Shown piece by piece: positions 50,700-62,889 of a stretch of 64,000 bases of DNA. The stretch is from the NCBI GenBank assembly GCA_012932295.1, contig JAAONU010000001.1, forward strand, positions 39,480,780 through 39,544,779. The letters run 5' to 3'. A model generated the notes under the pieces. The model was not told where the DNA came from and searched no databases. It worked only from the letters and a program-made list of their open reading frames with translations. Every line of letters starts with the position of its first letter. Position 1 is the first letter of the stretch. The translations under genes were made by a program, and so were the position numbers. The stretch is from Cyclina sinensis. Taxonomy: Eukaryota; Mollusca; Bivalvia; Venerida; Veneridae.

Positions 50700-53600
50700 T
50701 TAGCCTGACATGTCTATAGTCATGTAAGTTTGATATTTCTTTTTCCTAAAATATGTATATTGACAGGTCATGTAAGCCTTATATATCTAAAGTGAAGAAA
50801 ATTTTATATTTTCCCCCTAGAACATGTACATTGACAGATCATGTAAGCCTAAAACATGTATTTTGACAGGTCATGTTAGCCTAAAACCTGTATATTGGAC
50901 ATGTAAGCCTTATACATCTACAGTTATAAAAATTTGATATTTTCTCCAAAAAAACATGTATTTTGACAGGTAATGTAAGCCTGAAATATGTATATTGACA
51001 GGTCATATCAGCCTAAAACATGTATATTGACAGGTCATGTAAGCCTAAAACATGTATATTGACAGGTCATGTAAGTTTTATATATCTACAGTTACTAAAG
51101 TTTGATATTTTTCCCCAAGAACATGTATTTTGACAGGTCATGTAAGCCTGAAACATGTATATTGACAGGTCATGTAAGCCTAACAAGTATATTGACCGGT
51201 CATTTAAGCCTTATATATCTATAGGTACGAAAATTGGATATTATCCGTCTAAAACATGTATATTGACAGGTCGTGTAAGCCTAAAACATCTATATTGACA
51301 GAGCATGTAAGCCTAAAAATGTATATTGACAGAGCATGTAAGCCTCAAACATGTATATTGACCGGTCATTTAAGCCTTATATATCTGTAGTTACGAAATT
51401 TGATATTTTTCCCCTAAAACATGTATATTGACAGGTCATGTAAGCCTAAAACATGTATATTGACAGGTCATGTAAGCCTAAAAGATATATATTGACAGGT
51501 CATTCAAGCCTTATATATCTATAACTACGAAAATTGGATATTGTCCCTCTAAAACATGTATATTGACAGGTCGTGTTAGCCTAAAACATGTATATTGACA
51601 GGTCATGTAAGCCTAAAACATATATTTTGACAGGTCATGTAAGCCTAAAAAATGTATATTGAGATGTCGTGTAAGCCTAAAACATGTATATTGACAGGTC
51701 ATGTTAGTCTAAAAAATGTATATTGACAGAGCATGTAAGCCTAAAACATGTATATTGACAGATCATGTAAGCCTAAAACATGTATATTGACCGGTCATGT
51801 AAGCCTTAAACATGTATATATTGACAGGTCATTTAAGCCTTATATATCTATTGCTACGAAAATTGGATATTGTCCCTCTAAAACATGTATATTGACAGGT
51901 CATGTTGGCCTAAAAAATGTATATTGACAGAGCATCTAAGCCTAAAACATGTATATTGACAGAGAATGTAAGCCTAAAACATGTATATTGACAGGTCATG
52001 TTAGCCTAAAAAATGTATATTGACAGAGCATGTAAGCTAAAACATGTATATTGACAGATCATGTAAGCCTAAAACATGTAAATTGACAGGTCATGTAAGC
52101 CTAAAAAATGTATATTGACGGTGCATGTAAGCCTAAAACATGTATATTGACAGATCATGTAAGCCTTAAACATGTATATTGACAGGTCATGTTAGCCTAA
52201 AAAATATATATTGACAGAGCATGTAAGCCTTAAACATGTATATTGACAGGTCATGTACGTTTTATATATCTACAGTTACTAAAGTTTGATATTTTTCCCC
52301 AAGAACATGTATTTTGACAGGTCATGTAAGCCTGAAACATGTATATTGACAGGTCATGTAAGCCTAACAAGTATATTGACCGGTCATTTAAGCCTAATAT
52401 ATATATAGGTACGAAAATTGGATATTATCCGTCTAAAACATGTATATTGACAGGTCGTGTAAGCCTAAAACATCTATATTGACAGAGCATGTAAGCCTAA
52501 AAATGTATTTTGACAGAGCATGTAAGCCTCAAACATGTATATTGACCGGTCATTTAAGCCTTATATATCTGTAGTTACGAAATTTGATATTTTTCCCCTA
52601 AAACATGTATATTGACAGGTCATGTAAGCCTAAAACATGTAAATTGACAGGTCATGTAAGCCTAAAAGATATATATTGACAGGTCATTCAAGCCTTATAT
52701 ATCTATAACTACGAAAATTGGATATTGTCCCTATAAACATGTATATTGACAGGTCGTGTTAGCCTAAAACATGTATATTGACAGGTCATGTAAGCCTAAA
52801 ACATATATTTTGACAGGTCATGTAAGCCTAAAAAATGTATATTGAGATGTCGTGTAAGCCTAAAACATGTATATTGACAGGTCATGTTAGTCTAAAAAAT
52901 GTATATTGACAGAGCATGTAAGCCTAAAACATGTATATTGACAGATCATGTAAGCCTAAAACATGTATATTGACCGGTCATGTAAGCCTTAAACATGTAT
53001 ATATTGACAGGTCATTTAAGCCTTATATATCTATAGCTACGAAAATTGGATATTGTCCCTCTAAAACATGTATATTGACAGGTCATGTTAGCCTAAAAAA
53101 TGTATATTGACAGAGCATCTAAGCCTAAAACATGTATATTGACAGAGCATGTAAGCCTAAAACATGTATATTGACAGGTCATGTTAGCCTAAAAAATGTA
53201 TATTGACAGAGCATGTAAGCTAAAACATGTATATTGACAGATCATGTAAGCCTAAAACATGTAAATTGACAGGTCATGTAAGCCTAAAACATGTATATTG
53301 ACGGTGCATGTAAGCCTAAAACATGTATATTGACAGATCATGTAAGCCTTAAACATGTATATTGACAGGTCATGTTAGCCTAAAAATATATATATTGACA
53401 GAGCATGTAAGCCTTAAACATGTATATTGACAGGTCATGTTAGCCTAAAAAATATATATTGACAGAGCATGTAAGCCTAAAACATGTATATTGACAGGTC
53501 ATGTAAGTTTTATATATCTACAGTTACTAAAGTTTGATATTTTTCCCCAAGAACATGTATTTTGACAGGTCATGTAAGCCTGAAACATGTATATTGACAG

Positions 53601-55610
53601 GTCATGTAAGCCTAACAAGTATATTGACCGGTCATTTAAGCCTTATATATCTATAGGTACGAAAATTGGATATTATCCGTCTAAAACATGTATATTGACA
53701 GGTCGTGTAAGCCTAAAACATCTATATTGACAGAGCATGTAAGCCTAAAAATGTATATTGACAGAGCATGTAAGCCTCAAACATGTATATTGACCGGTCA
53801 TTTAAGCCTTATATATCTGTAGTTACGAAATTTGATATTTTTCCCCTAAAACATGTATATTGACAGGTCATGTAAGCCTAAAACATGTAAATTGACAGGT
53901 CATGTAAGCCTAAAAGATATATATTGACAGGTCATTCAAGCCTTATATATCTATAACTACGAAAATTGGATATTGTCCCTATAAACATGTATATTGACAG
54001 GTCGTGTTAGCCTAAAACATGTATATTGACAGGTCATGTAAGCCTAAAACATATATTTTGACAGGTCATGTAAGCCTAAAAAATGTATATTGAGATGTCG
54101 TGTAAGCCTAAAACATGTATATTGACAGGTCATGTTAGTCTAAAAAATGTATATTGACAGAGCATGTAAGCCTAAAACATGTATATTGACAGATCATGTA
54201 AGCCTAAAACATGTATATTGACCGGTCATGTAAGCCTTAAACATGTATATATTGACAGGTCATTTAAGCCTTATATATCTATAGCTACGAAAATTGGATA
54301 TTGTCCCTCTAAAACATGTATATTGACAGGTCATGTTAGCCTAAAAAATGTATATTGACAGAGCATCTAAGCCTAAAACATGTATATTGACAGAGAATGT
54401 AAGCCTAAAACATGTATATTGACAGGTCATGTTAGCCTAAAAATGTATATTGACAGAGCATGTAAGCTAAAACATGTATATTGACAGATCATGTAAGCCT
54501 AAAACATGTAAATTGACAGGTCATGTAAGCCTAAAAAATGTATATTGACGGTGCATGTAAGCCTAAAACATGTATATTGACAGATCATGTAAGCCTAAAA
54601 CATGTATATTGACAAGTCATGTTAGCCTAAAAAATGTATATTGACAGAGCATGTAAGCCTAAAACATGTATATTCACAGGTAATTTAAGCCTTATATATC
54701 TATAGCTACGAAAATTGGATATTGTCCCTCTAAAACATGTATATTTACAGGTCATGTTAGCCTAGAAAATGTATATTGACAGAGCATGTAAGCCTAAAAC
54801 ATGTATATTGACAGGTCATGTTAGCCTAAAAAATGTATATTGACAGAGCATGTAAGCCTAAAACATGTATATTGACAGGTCATGTAAGCCTAAAACATAT
54901 ATATTGACAGGTCATTTAAGCCTTATATATCTATAGCTACGAAAATTGTATATTGTCCCTCTAAAACATGTATATTGACAGGTCATGTTAGCCTAAAAAA
55001 TGTATATTGACAGATAATGTAAGCCTTAAACATGTATATTGACAGGCCATTTAAGCTTTATATATCTATAGCTACGAAAATTTGATATTGTCCCTCTAAA
55101 ACATGTATATTGAAAGGTCATTTAAGCCTTATATATCTATAGCAACGAAAATTGGATATTGTCCCTCTAAAACATGTATATTGACAGTTCATTAAGCCTT
55201 ATATATCTATAGCTACGAAAATTGGATAATGTCCCTCTAAAACATGTATATTGACAGGTCATGTTAGCCTAAAAAATGTATATTGACAGGTCATGTAAGC
55301 TTAAAACATGTATATTGACAGGCCATTTAAGCCTTATACATCTATAGCTACGAAAATTGGATATTGTCCCTCTAAAACATGTATATTGAAAGGTTATTTA
55401 AGCCTAAAACATGCATATCGACAGGACATGTTAGCCTAAAACATATATTGACAGGTCATGTCAGCCTTATATACATATTGTTACGAAAATTTGTTATTTT
55501 CCCTTAAAACGTGCATATTGACAGGTTATGTAAACCATATTTATCTAAAGTTAAGAAAATTTGATATTTTTCCATAAAACATGTAATTTGATAGGTTATG
55601 TAAGCAAAGC
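50700..55610. repeat. 32-bp satellite array with ~1.2-kb higher-order repeat
   Basis: The basic monomer is AAAACATGTATATTGACAGG then TCATGTAAGCCT (32 bp), over 130 copies. Every few hundred bases a longer unit appears with TTATATATCTATAGCTACGA and AATTGGATATTGTCCCTCT. Three long copies start at 51076, 52260 and 53508 (1184, 1248 and about 1.15 kb). The second is longer by exactly two monomers. Both flanks, and 54.7-55.6 kb, are less ordered. Each unit contains the dyad TGACAGGTCA. Confidence 0.97.
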
Positions 55611-56735
55611 AGTTATACCAGCTTTATAACCCCATAAACTTATTTATCCCTGTCGATAAATGATAGATACTTTTTTTACAATGACCATCTTGATTGTCCT
55701 TTGCGACAAAATGTGTTTTCTTTCCCTATATTCATTCTTTCAGAGATTCTCTTGGATTTAAGTTAGCATCTGCAAGGTTCACTCTTGTGTTCGCTCGATT
55801 TATGCAGATTCAAACTTGTGTTTTGCAGACGGTTTATGCGGATTTGTACTTTTCTTTTCTGGGTTTTGCGGATTTACACCAGTGGCATAAGAAATTAAAC
55901 CGACGTCACTAGACTAAGAGACAGTTGCCATAAGAAAAAAAAAGGCATTTAGTTCAGTCAAAAAGCAATAAAGGATGATAAACGCGTGCTCATGAATACA
56001 AATACATGTAGTTTATACACTTGCATTCTTACTAGTGATACTTCATTTTTGACGGTTGAGACTCCAAAACTTTACGACAATCTAAATATGTGCATGTAAG
56101 CACAAAGTGATGTCATGTGAGAATTTTTTTTTTAATGTAAATCTCACATATTTTTGAAAAAGCAATAAAAGATTGCAACATTTATCAACGTCGAGATGGT
56201 AGATTTTAGACGTGATTTGAATTTTACAGTTAATTGACTTGATACTGAATATGCGAATGCTGCAAAACATAATGTAATTTCATACCATATTTACTATGGT
56301 CTTCTTCGTATAAACGTGAAACTGGTAAGAAAAAGTATCTGATTGCGTTCGAGTTATTTATATCGACGAGGAATATGTATTTTTTCTTTAGAATTATAAA
56401 TTTTACTGATGGGTTAAATTTATGTACTAGTTTATTTCGGTATTATGTAAAAGCTACAGTTTGTTATGAGAAATTAGAATTTACATAGATCATTAATTTA
56501 TTGTGCACACACGCGTGCATTTTTACAAAATGCATGTTTAAACTATTAAAATTCTACTGCGCATTAAATCCAAACGCAAAATAACACTCGTTTTGCTTTT
56601 ATAAATAAGGAAAGTTAACACTTGCCAACCCAAGAATAAAAAGATGCAATAAGATTTAAGGCTAAATAACATTGAACTATACAACAGGTAGACCCGCGAC
56701 GTTTGTTAATACCGTCCACCTTGAATATTACTTAG
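55611..56735. other. No gene recognised
   Basis: AT-rich spacer between two satellites. A 72-codon plus-strand frame at 55694-55912 has imperfect internal repetition of a GCGGATT/GCAGATT phrase and no recognised domain. Confidence 0.55.
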
Positions 56736-56736
56736 A

Positions 56737-57475
56737 CATGCAAGTACCTCAAATGTGTAAATATATAGTTATTTAGCAGAGCAAGCACCTTAAGTGTTGC
56801 AAATCTGTCGTTATTTAGCAACGCAAGTAACTAAAGTGTTGCAAATCTGTAGTTATTTTGCAACGCAAGTGCATCAAATATGTAAATATATTGTTATTTA
56901 GCAATGCAAGTAACTAAAATGTTGCAAATCTGTAAATATTTGGCAACGCAAGTACATCAAATGTGTAAATATATTGTTATTGAGCAACGCAAGTACCTAA
57001 AGTGTTGCAAATCTGTAAATATTTGGCAACGCAAGTACATCAAATGTGTAAATATATTGTTATTTAGCAACGCAAGTACCATAAGTATTGCAAATCTGTA
57101 GTTATTTGGCAACCCAAGTACATCAAATGTGTAAATATATTGTTATTTAGCAACGCAAGTACCTAAAGTATTGCAAATCTGTAGTTATTTGGCAACACAA
57201 GTATATCAAATACGTAAATATATTGTTATTTAGCAACATAAGTACGTAAAGTGTTGCAAATCTGTAGTTATTTGGCAAAGCAAGTATATCAAATAGGTTA
57301 ATCTGTCGTTATTTAGCAACATAAGTTCCTCAAATGTGTAAATATATAGTTATTTAGCAATACAAGTACCTAAAATGTGCAAATCTATCATTATAGCAAT
57401 GCAAGTTCTATAAGTGTTGCAAATCTGTCGTTATTTAGCAAAGAAAGTACCTGAAGTGTTGAAATTCTATTGTTG
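56737..57475. repeat. 41/42-bp satellite, about 18 units, partly alternating types
   Basis: Two related monomers occur: type A GCAAGTACATCAAATGTGTA then AATATATTGTTATTTAGCAAC, and type B GCAAGTACCTAAAGTGTTGC then AAATCTGTAGTTATTTGGCAAC. Over 56.86-57.29 kb they mostly alternate A-B, giving an 83-bp higher-order unit; the edges are irregular. Confidence 0.93.
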
Positions 57476-58170
57476 TCTTATAACGCCAATACCAAGAATA
57501 GGTTATACTTTGACAGACCGTTGTTGTAACCAAATGTTTAAGTTCTATTACCGTTCATAATTAGATACAATATTGCGTTCCACCATCTCTCTTTTATACA
57601 ATAGCCCCTGTAGTCCTCAGATTTGTAATCTTTAGGTTTTAGACATCTCTCACTTACAGTGCACGTAATAATATTAATATGATAGTCGCAGATCTTGCTT
57701 CTGTCCTTACATCTGTCTCCAGGAATTAAAATATTCATGAACATAGTCTTTGAGACATAAATTTAACCATAAATTATATTTATTTATACCCGAACCGAAG
57801 CGTATGTTTGGTCCTGCAAGGTGTATTATCTGGTTTTAGTGAATGTTTGCGTCTCTACGATATTTTGAAAGCCAAAAAATTTAATTTCAACAGATAATCG
57901 CGTTAAGAAGTAAGCCGTTTAAAGCGTTTCTGTAATTACTCGTTTTATGAATCGGAATACCTCTGTTTCCCGGAAATAGGCTGATATCGGCGAATCCTAA
58001 GTTAAAGTGCAACGCACATATATAGCTGTCAATAAAATAATGGATCTAAAAAGCACTATTCGACTACAGGATGTTAAGAAAGTTTGTGCACATTTTATTT
58101 TCATCACTTTTGAACTAATGTGGGTTGATAATATAAGACAATGCCAAATGAATATTTGCAAGACTTCCAT

Positions 58171-58460
58171 CTATCTATTTGAGCTTATTTATCGTCGGTA
58201 CCGGTTGCCCATATGACCGACGCCCCCTGAAGAGATTAGTTATTTTATGTTGTGGGGGTAGTGCAAGGTACAGAAAGCATCCCATTCCAGAGACACCCCT
58301 GGTTCTTTTGCATGCTCAGTGTATAGCACTGATACATGGGACCTCGGTTTAACGTCTCATTCGAAAGACTATTAGTAATTTTAATGGAGGAGCGGGGGAT
58401 GGAACTCGGGACCCCTGGTATACCAGTCCAGCGCGTTACCACTGGACCACATCCGCTCCC
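58171..58460 (-). mobile_element. tRNA-derived SINE (family A), complete with target duplication
   Basis: On the minus strand: GGGAGCGGATGTGGTCCAGT (A box region), GGGTCCCGAGTTCCATCC (B box), a body with TCGAATGAGACGTTAAACCG and CTTTCTGTACCTTGCACTAC, then GCAACCGGTACCGACGATAA and an AAATAGATAG tail. A perfect 14-bp target-site duplication, TGCAAGACTTCCAT, flanks it at 58157-58170 and 58461-58474. This marks both exact ends and a fairly recent insertion. Confidence 0.95.
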
Positions 58461-58523
58461 TGCAAGACTTCCATTTGTAGATATACCTTATATAGTCAAA
58501 ACAGTTACGCACCATGTTTGGGA

Positions 58524-58731
58524 ATGGATCGGTGGTCAAGTGGTTACCTGCTGGACTCGTAACCCAGGGGTCAAGAGATCGACCCCACTGCTCCACTAAC
58601 AGGGGTGTCTCTAAAATGGGATGCTTTCTGTATCTTGCACTGTCCCCCCACAAAATAAAATATCTTTGCAGGGGGGCATCGCTCATATGGGCAACCTGTA
58701 CCAACGATAAATATACTCAAATAGATAGACA
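58524..58731 (+). mobile_element. tRNA-derived SINE (family A variant), middle deleted
   Basis: Head GATCGGTGGTCAAGTGGTTA and B box GGTCAAGAGATCGACCCC come from a different tRNA-like head than the 58.2-kb copy. They are joined directly to the shared 3' half (AGGGGTGTCTCTAAAATGGG, CTTTCTGTATCTTGCACTGT, GGGCAACCTGTACCAACGAT, AAATAGATAG). The GACGTTAAACC body is missing. It lies only 64 bp from the SINE on the other strand. Confidence 0.88.
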
Positions 58732-58739
58732 CTAGTGTT

Positions 58740-61700
58740 TGTTGAGATGACAAAAAGCTGAAATTCACGAAATTTTTATTAAGAATCCTCACTGAATAAT
58801 GGCTTTCTCGATAATTAAATTGTTGTTTCATCACTTTTCGTAGAAGCACTTTGAAACCTCTTTCGGACCAAACGACATCTATCCAATACAACTGATAGTT
58901 GTAAAACACATTGTTATTTTAATCCCCATTGACGCCGTATGTCTTTTTAAAGATATTTCTTGTTTCATTTGTGAAAATAGAGATTAAATTCTAAACTCTT
59001 CTTTTGTACGTTCGTGCATGAGTACCATTTCTTTCCTTGTGATTTGGATGCAAGCCGATTTCTTTGAAGTTAAACATCTACATCATTTTTCCTTTTCCTA
59101 AAATAACATTTTATATTTTTGTGCAGAGAGGATAGGGGTTTGAGATTAACAGAATCTATCATTGTGGCTGGTTGAAGATCGGGATATCCAAACCCGAGGG
59201 TGACCGGTTCCCGCCGGAAACGAGCCTCTGGTGAGTATTTGTATAATGGTACGTTACCCACTTGTTTAATAATTCTTAAGGTGATAAAAGCATTTAATTT
59301 GTATATAAAAAATAACTCTCTCCCGAAAAGAACAGGTTGCTGAGGTGTTGTCTTCGAACCTACGTCACACCCTATTCAAAAAAGATATTTCTATGCTTTT
59401 ATTCTAGTGAACTGGCCCAAATGTTTGACCTTAACCATGACCTATATATGCAACATGTTAATTGAACAACAGTAAACCTACTTTTAAATTTCAAATGCCG
59501 GACCGAAGAACTGTGTGGTCATAAATGCTGTAGTAAAAGGGATTTATTGTAAACAGGCATTTTTGGCCATCTGGGACCATTTGTACGGGCTCTGTTAAGT
59601 ATTAAAACAAGGGGTCAAGTTTTTACTGCGCATATTAATCATCAATTATGAAATAAATCATGTTCATCAGTGATATAAGTTACATAAAAAAATTCATACT
59701 GCGATGAAATAAATGATCAGATTTCAATATTATTCTTTTTTAAAAACCTATTTGATATCTCCCTCTACTTCGTAAAAGTGCTTTGTAGTTCAAGTATATA
59801 CATGTGAAAGATCAGGCGAAATGCGCATAAAATGTGATACAAATTAATCAAATATGAGAGGCAAAAAAAATTAATTGGATTACATTCCCTTATGTAACAA
59901 AATGACGCTCACCCCTTAACGATGACTGTGCGTCTTTGTAAAACGGTGAGCGTGCAATCATCAGTATTCTGTGACGGCAATATTGTAAACCTTTGGAAAC
60001 AAACACCTTATTTGTAGATTTTATACAGTGACAATATGAATCAGAAGCAATGATTTTTAAAATCTTTGCGGTTTTGTTGATTATCTCTGACAAAGTTACA
60101 GCCCTTGTTAAACATAATATTTTTAACGCGATAAAATTTATTTCTTTTCTGTATTCGTCGTTCCCTTGTTAACATTCTTGTAAAACACCATTCAAGACTG
60201 ATTATATTACTCAAAAATGCCAGTAACTCTAGTGACCGAAAGTTCCAATTTCGCTTTCGTCTAACGCCCTACCGAAACCAAGCCTCCACGCAGAGTTACT
60301 TCCCCTATCGTATCAACATGACGTAACTGGTGTGTGCAATTTGCGAGAAAATACGTCCGTCGACAAAGGCATCTTATTCACAGTGGCATTACAGAAACAA
60401 AGTTTTGTGTTCGTCAAGGAGTTTTCGAGCCTCAGACATATAAATTAAAGGATTTTGATTTCTACATCAATCATTTTCCAGATAAATTGAAACTGAAGTA
60501 CTGAATGTCGGAAAGATGCGACTTACAGAAAAACATCGTCACGTGTATGCAACCAACAAAATGATGTTTGTTAAAAAGATGTAATGAAATAGTCATTTAA
60601 CAAGACATTATGATAAAAACTGCGGACAGGATCATGATTTCAATGTGGTGTCTCCTTTAGTTGCATGGCTTTTCACATAAAATGCAAATTACATGCATTG
60701 TTACTTTGAAAAGCTGTAATTTAAAAAGTAATTTGTTGGTTTTAAGGAGACACTTAAAAAGGGGATTTTAGCCGCACAATGGTCTGGCCGCGGTGTTCAC
60801 ACGCCTTCCCTCACTTCTCTTTAATCTTCTCTCCCAGCTACGATTGTTTTAATGCAAGACTTCAATATTATTTATGCGTGTGTTGTGCATTTAGCGGAAA
60901 TGCACAATTTATGGGGAACATGATTTTGTAATGCTGACCAGCTTTTAAGAAATATTTATACCCGCATGATCGATTACCACAACCTTTAAACGAATTAGCT
61001 GGTTCTTTAAAAGTTTATTACAGTGCTAAAGAGCATTTATTATAGTAAGGACAGTGTTATACCTAACTTTTTATCTTTAAAGAAAAAAAACAGGATAACT
61101 GTGCTGCTGTGATGGTTTTCTTCTTTTTAAATCACTACACAGACGTCAGATGAAAAGTATCAACGTTTTGCCATAATAGCGCGAAACATGTGAAACATCT
61201 ATGTAGCCTAAGAGTTTCAGTATTATGAGAAAGCTTTTTGTTTGTTCTTTGTTCTGTAGAAACATTAGACCTTGAGCTGTGATGGATGTAAAAACGGCTG
61301 TCTGGCCAGTTGCCCATCTGTAAGCCTTTTTTGTAACGTACCGGAGTCTTCGCTTGAAAATTTGCAACCTCTTAGTTCGATTCAAACGCGAGGGTGCATG
61401 GATTTTACGTTACTAAGGTTCTTTGGTGGATTAAAAAAAGCCCGAACGCAAAAGAAAACAGAAAGACAGAAACTTGTAGAAAATAATCTTGTTAATTGAA
61501 AAGGAGAAGTTTTTGTGTCTGTTTGTTTTTCTTTTATCATCAGTTCAATATGTGAGTGGGTGAAGTTTCTGTTTGTAGGCTTGTTTTAAAATATCAGATG
61601 TCGGGGACGGTTTGCACTCAGAGATGGGTTACAGCGCAGCCTCGTGATAGCTCGTCTATTCTGTCTGTCAAAACAGCGTCATATTCTATATAAAACCAAT

Positions 61701-62260
61701 AATTATCTAAATTTACTTCACAATTTACTATATCTATTATAAGCAAAGTAATATGCGTAAGCGTTCATTAGAAGCAGACGAAAGATATAAGATATATAGA
61801 ATCAAGCAGCTGCAGACGACATTCTATATAGTAATAGGCGGAAAACTTAAAATTACAATTACTCAGGTGTCGACATAAACATTTTGTGAGACCTGAAAAA
61901 AAGTGGCTACATATTCAAAAAACGTTTTTTTGTCATCTGCTCCAGTGAAGTTGACCTGAAAAAGGTGTAAAAACTATAGAAATTAAATAACGTGATATTC
62001 CTCACACAATTTACTTCAAATTGTAGGGTTGTGTTGACACTCTTTTTGCATTTCAATGTGGTCGACGTGTCCGGTTTCTTAGCATTTATATGATGCACTT
62101 GCATAAACCAGGTACATCTAAACAAGGTAACGAATTCTTTCATCGTTACTACAGTCTACTATATAAATACAAGCTGTGATACAGCTGATACCGTCCAGTT
62201 GAACCGTCAGGGTGATGTTACAAGTAGTGACTGTGTCCACATGCAGATATAAAAGGAATA
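58740..62260. other. No gene recognised
   Basis: AT-rich with short frames only. A stretch at about 59120-59230 (minus strand CGGGTTTGGATATCCCGATC and flanks) has the look of an old dispersed repeat, but there is no second copy in this window to prove it. Confidence 0.5.
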
Positions 62261-62265
62261 AAATC

Positions 62266-62535
62266 TACCGTGTGGTAACGCGCTGGACTGGTAAACGAGT
62301 TCGATCCCCCGCTCCTCCACTAACATTACTAAGAGTCTTTCGGATGAGACGTTAAACCGAGGTCCCATGTATAAGTGCTATACACTGAGTATGCAAAAGA
62401 ACCAAGGGTGTCTCTGGAATGGGATGCTTTCTGTATCTTGCACTACCCCCATAACATAAAATAACTACTATCTTCAGGGGGCGTCGGTCATATGGCAACC
62501 GGTACCGACGATAAATAAGCTCAAATAGATATATA
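62266..62535 (+). mobile_element. tRNA-derived SINE (family A), near full length
   Basis: GTGGTAACGCGCTGGACTGG, a B box CGAGTTCGATCCCC, then TTTCGGATGAGACGTTAAAC, AAGTGCTATACACTGAGTAT, GGGATGCTTTCTGTATCTTG, GGCAACCGGTACCGACGATA and a CAAATAGATATATAG tail. About 20 bp are missing between the A and B boxes compared with the 58.2-kb copy. Confidence 0.92.
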
Positions 62536-62640
62536 GTGTACTTTTTCCAGTCTATTTTTGCGACTGCGGAGAGGAGCAGAACCGTTTCAAATATATAAAG
62601 AAAAAAAAAGACCGTGTATGATAAAAGACAAAACCTCATA

Positions 62641-62680
62641 TGTGTGTGTGTGTGTTTTTTTGTTTGTTTGTTTGTTTTTG
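62641..62680. repeat. (TG)n(TTTG)n microsatellite
   Basis: Seven TG units are followed by T7 and then about five GTTT units. Confidence 0.9.
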
Positions 62681-62833
62681 TTGATTTTTACCATTTCGTT
62701 ACCTAATAATAAGGGAACCAGTTAAATGATGTAATGTGAAACAATTTCCTATTCCTGACAACCCCTGTTCTAAGTGCTATTCGGACGAATACGAAAATAC
62801 AGCCCCACAATGAAATAGAATATGTATTGGATC

Positions 62834-62884
62834 AACAAACAAACAAACAGACAAAAACAGACAGACAAACAGACAGACAGACAA
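62834..62884. repeat. (CAAA)n(CAGA)n microsatellite
   Basis: CAAA units pass into CAGA units. The CAAA part is the reverse complement of the GTTT tract 150 bp to the left, so the two could pair. Confidence 0.9.
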
Positions 62885-62889
62885 AATAT

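Noticed and set aside
46354..57475. CRISPR-like regular arrays
   Set aside because: The repeats are head to tail with no unique spacers, and the genome is eukaryotic; these are satellites.
58245..58909. Several overlapping frames of 65-112 codons on both strands
   Set aside because: They are translations of the two SINEs at 58171-58460 and 58524-58731.
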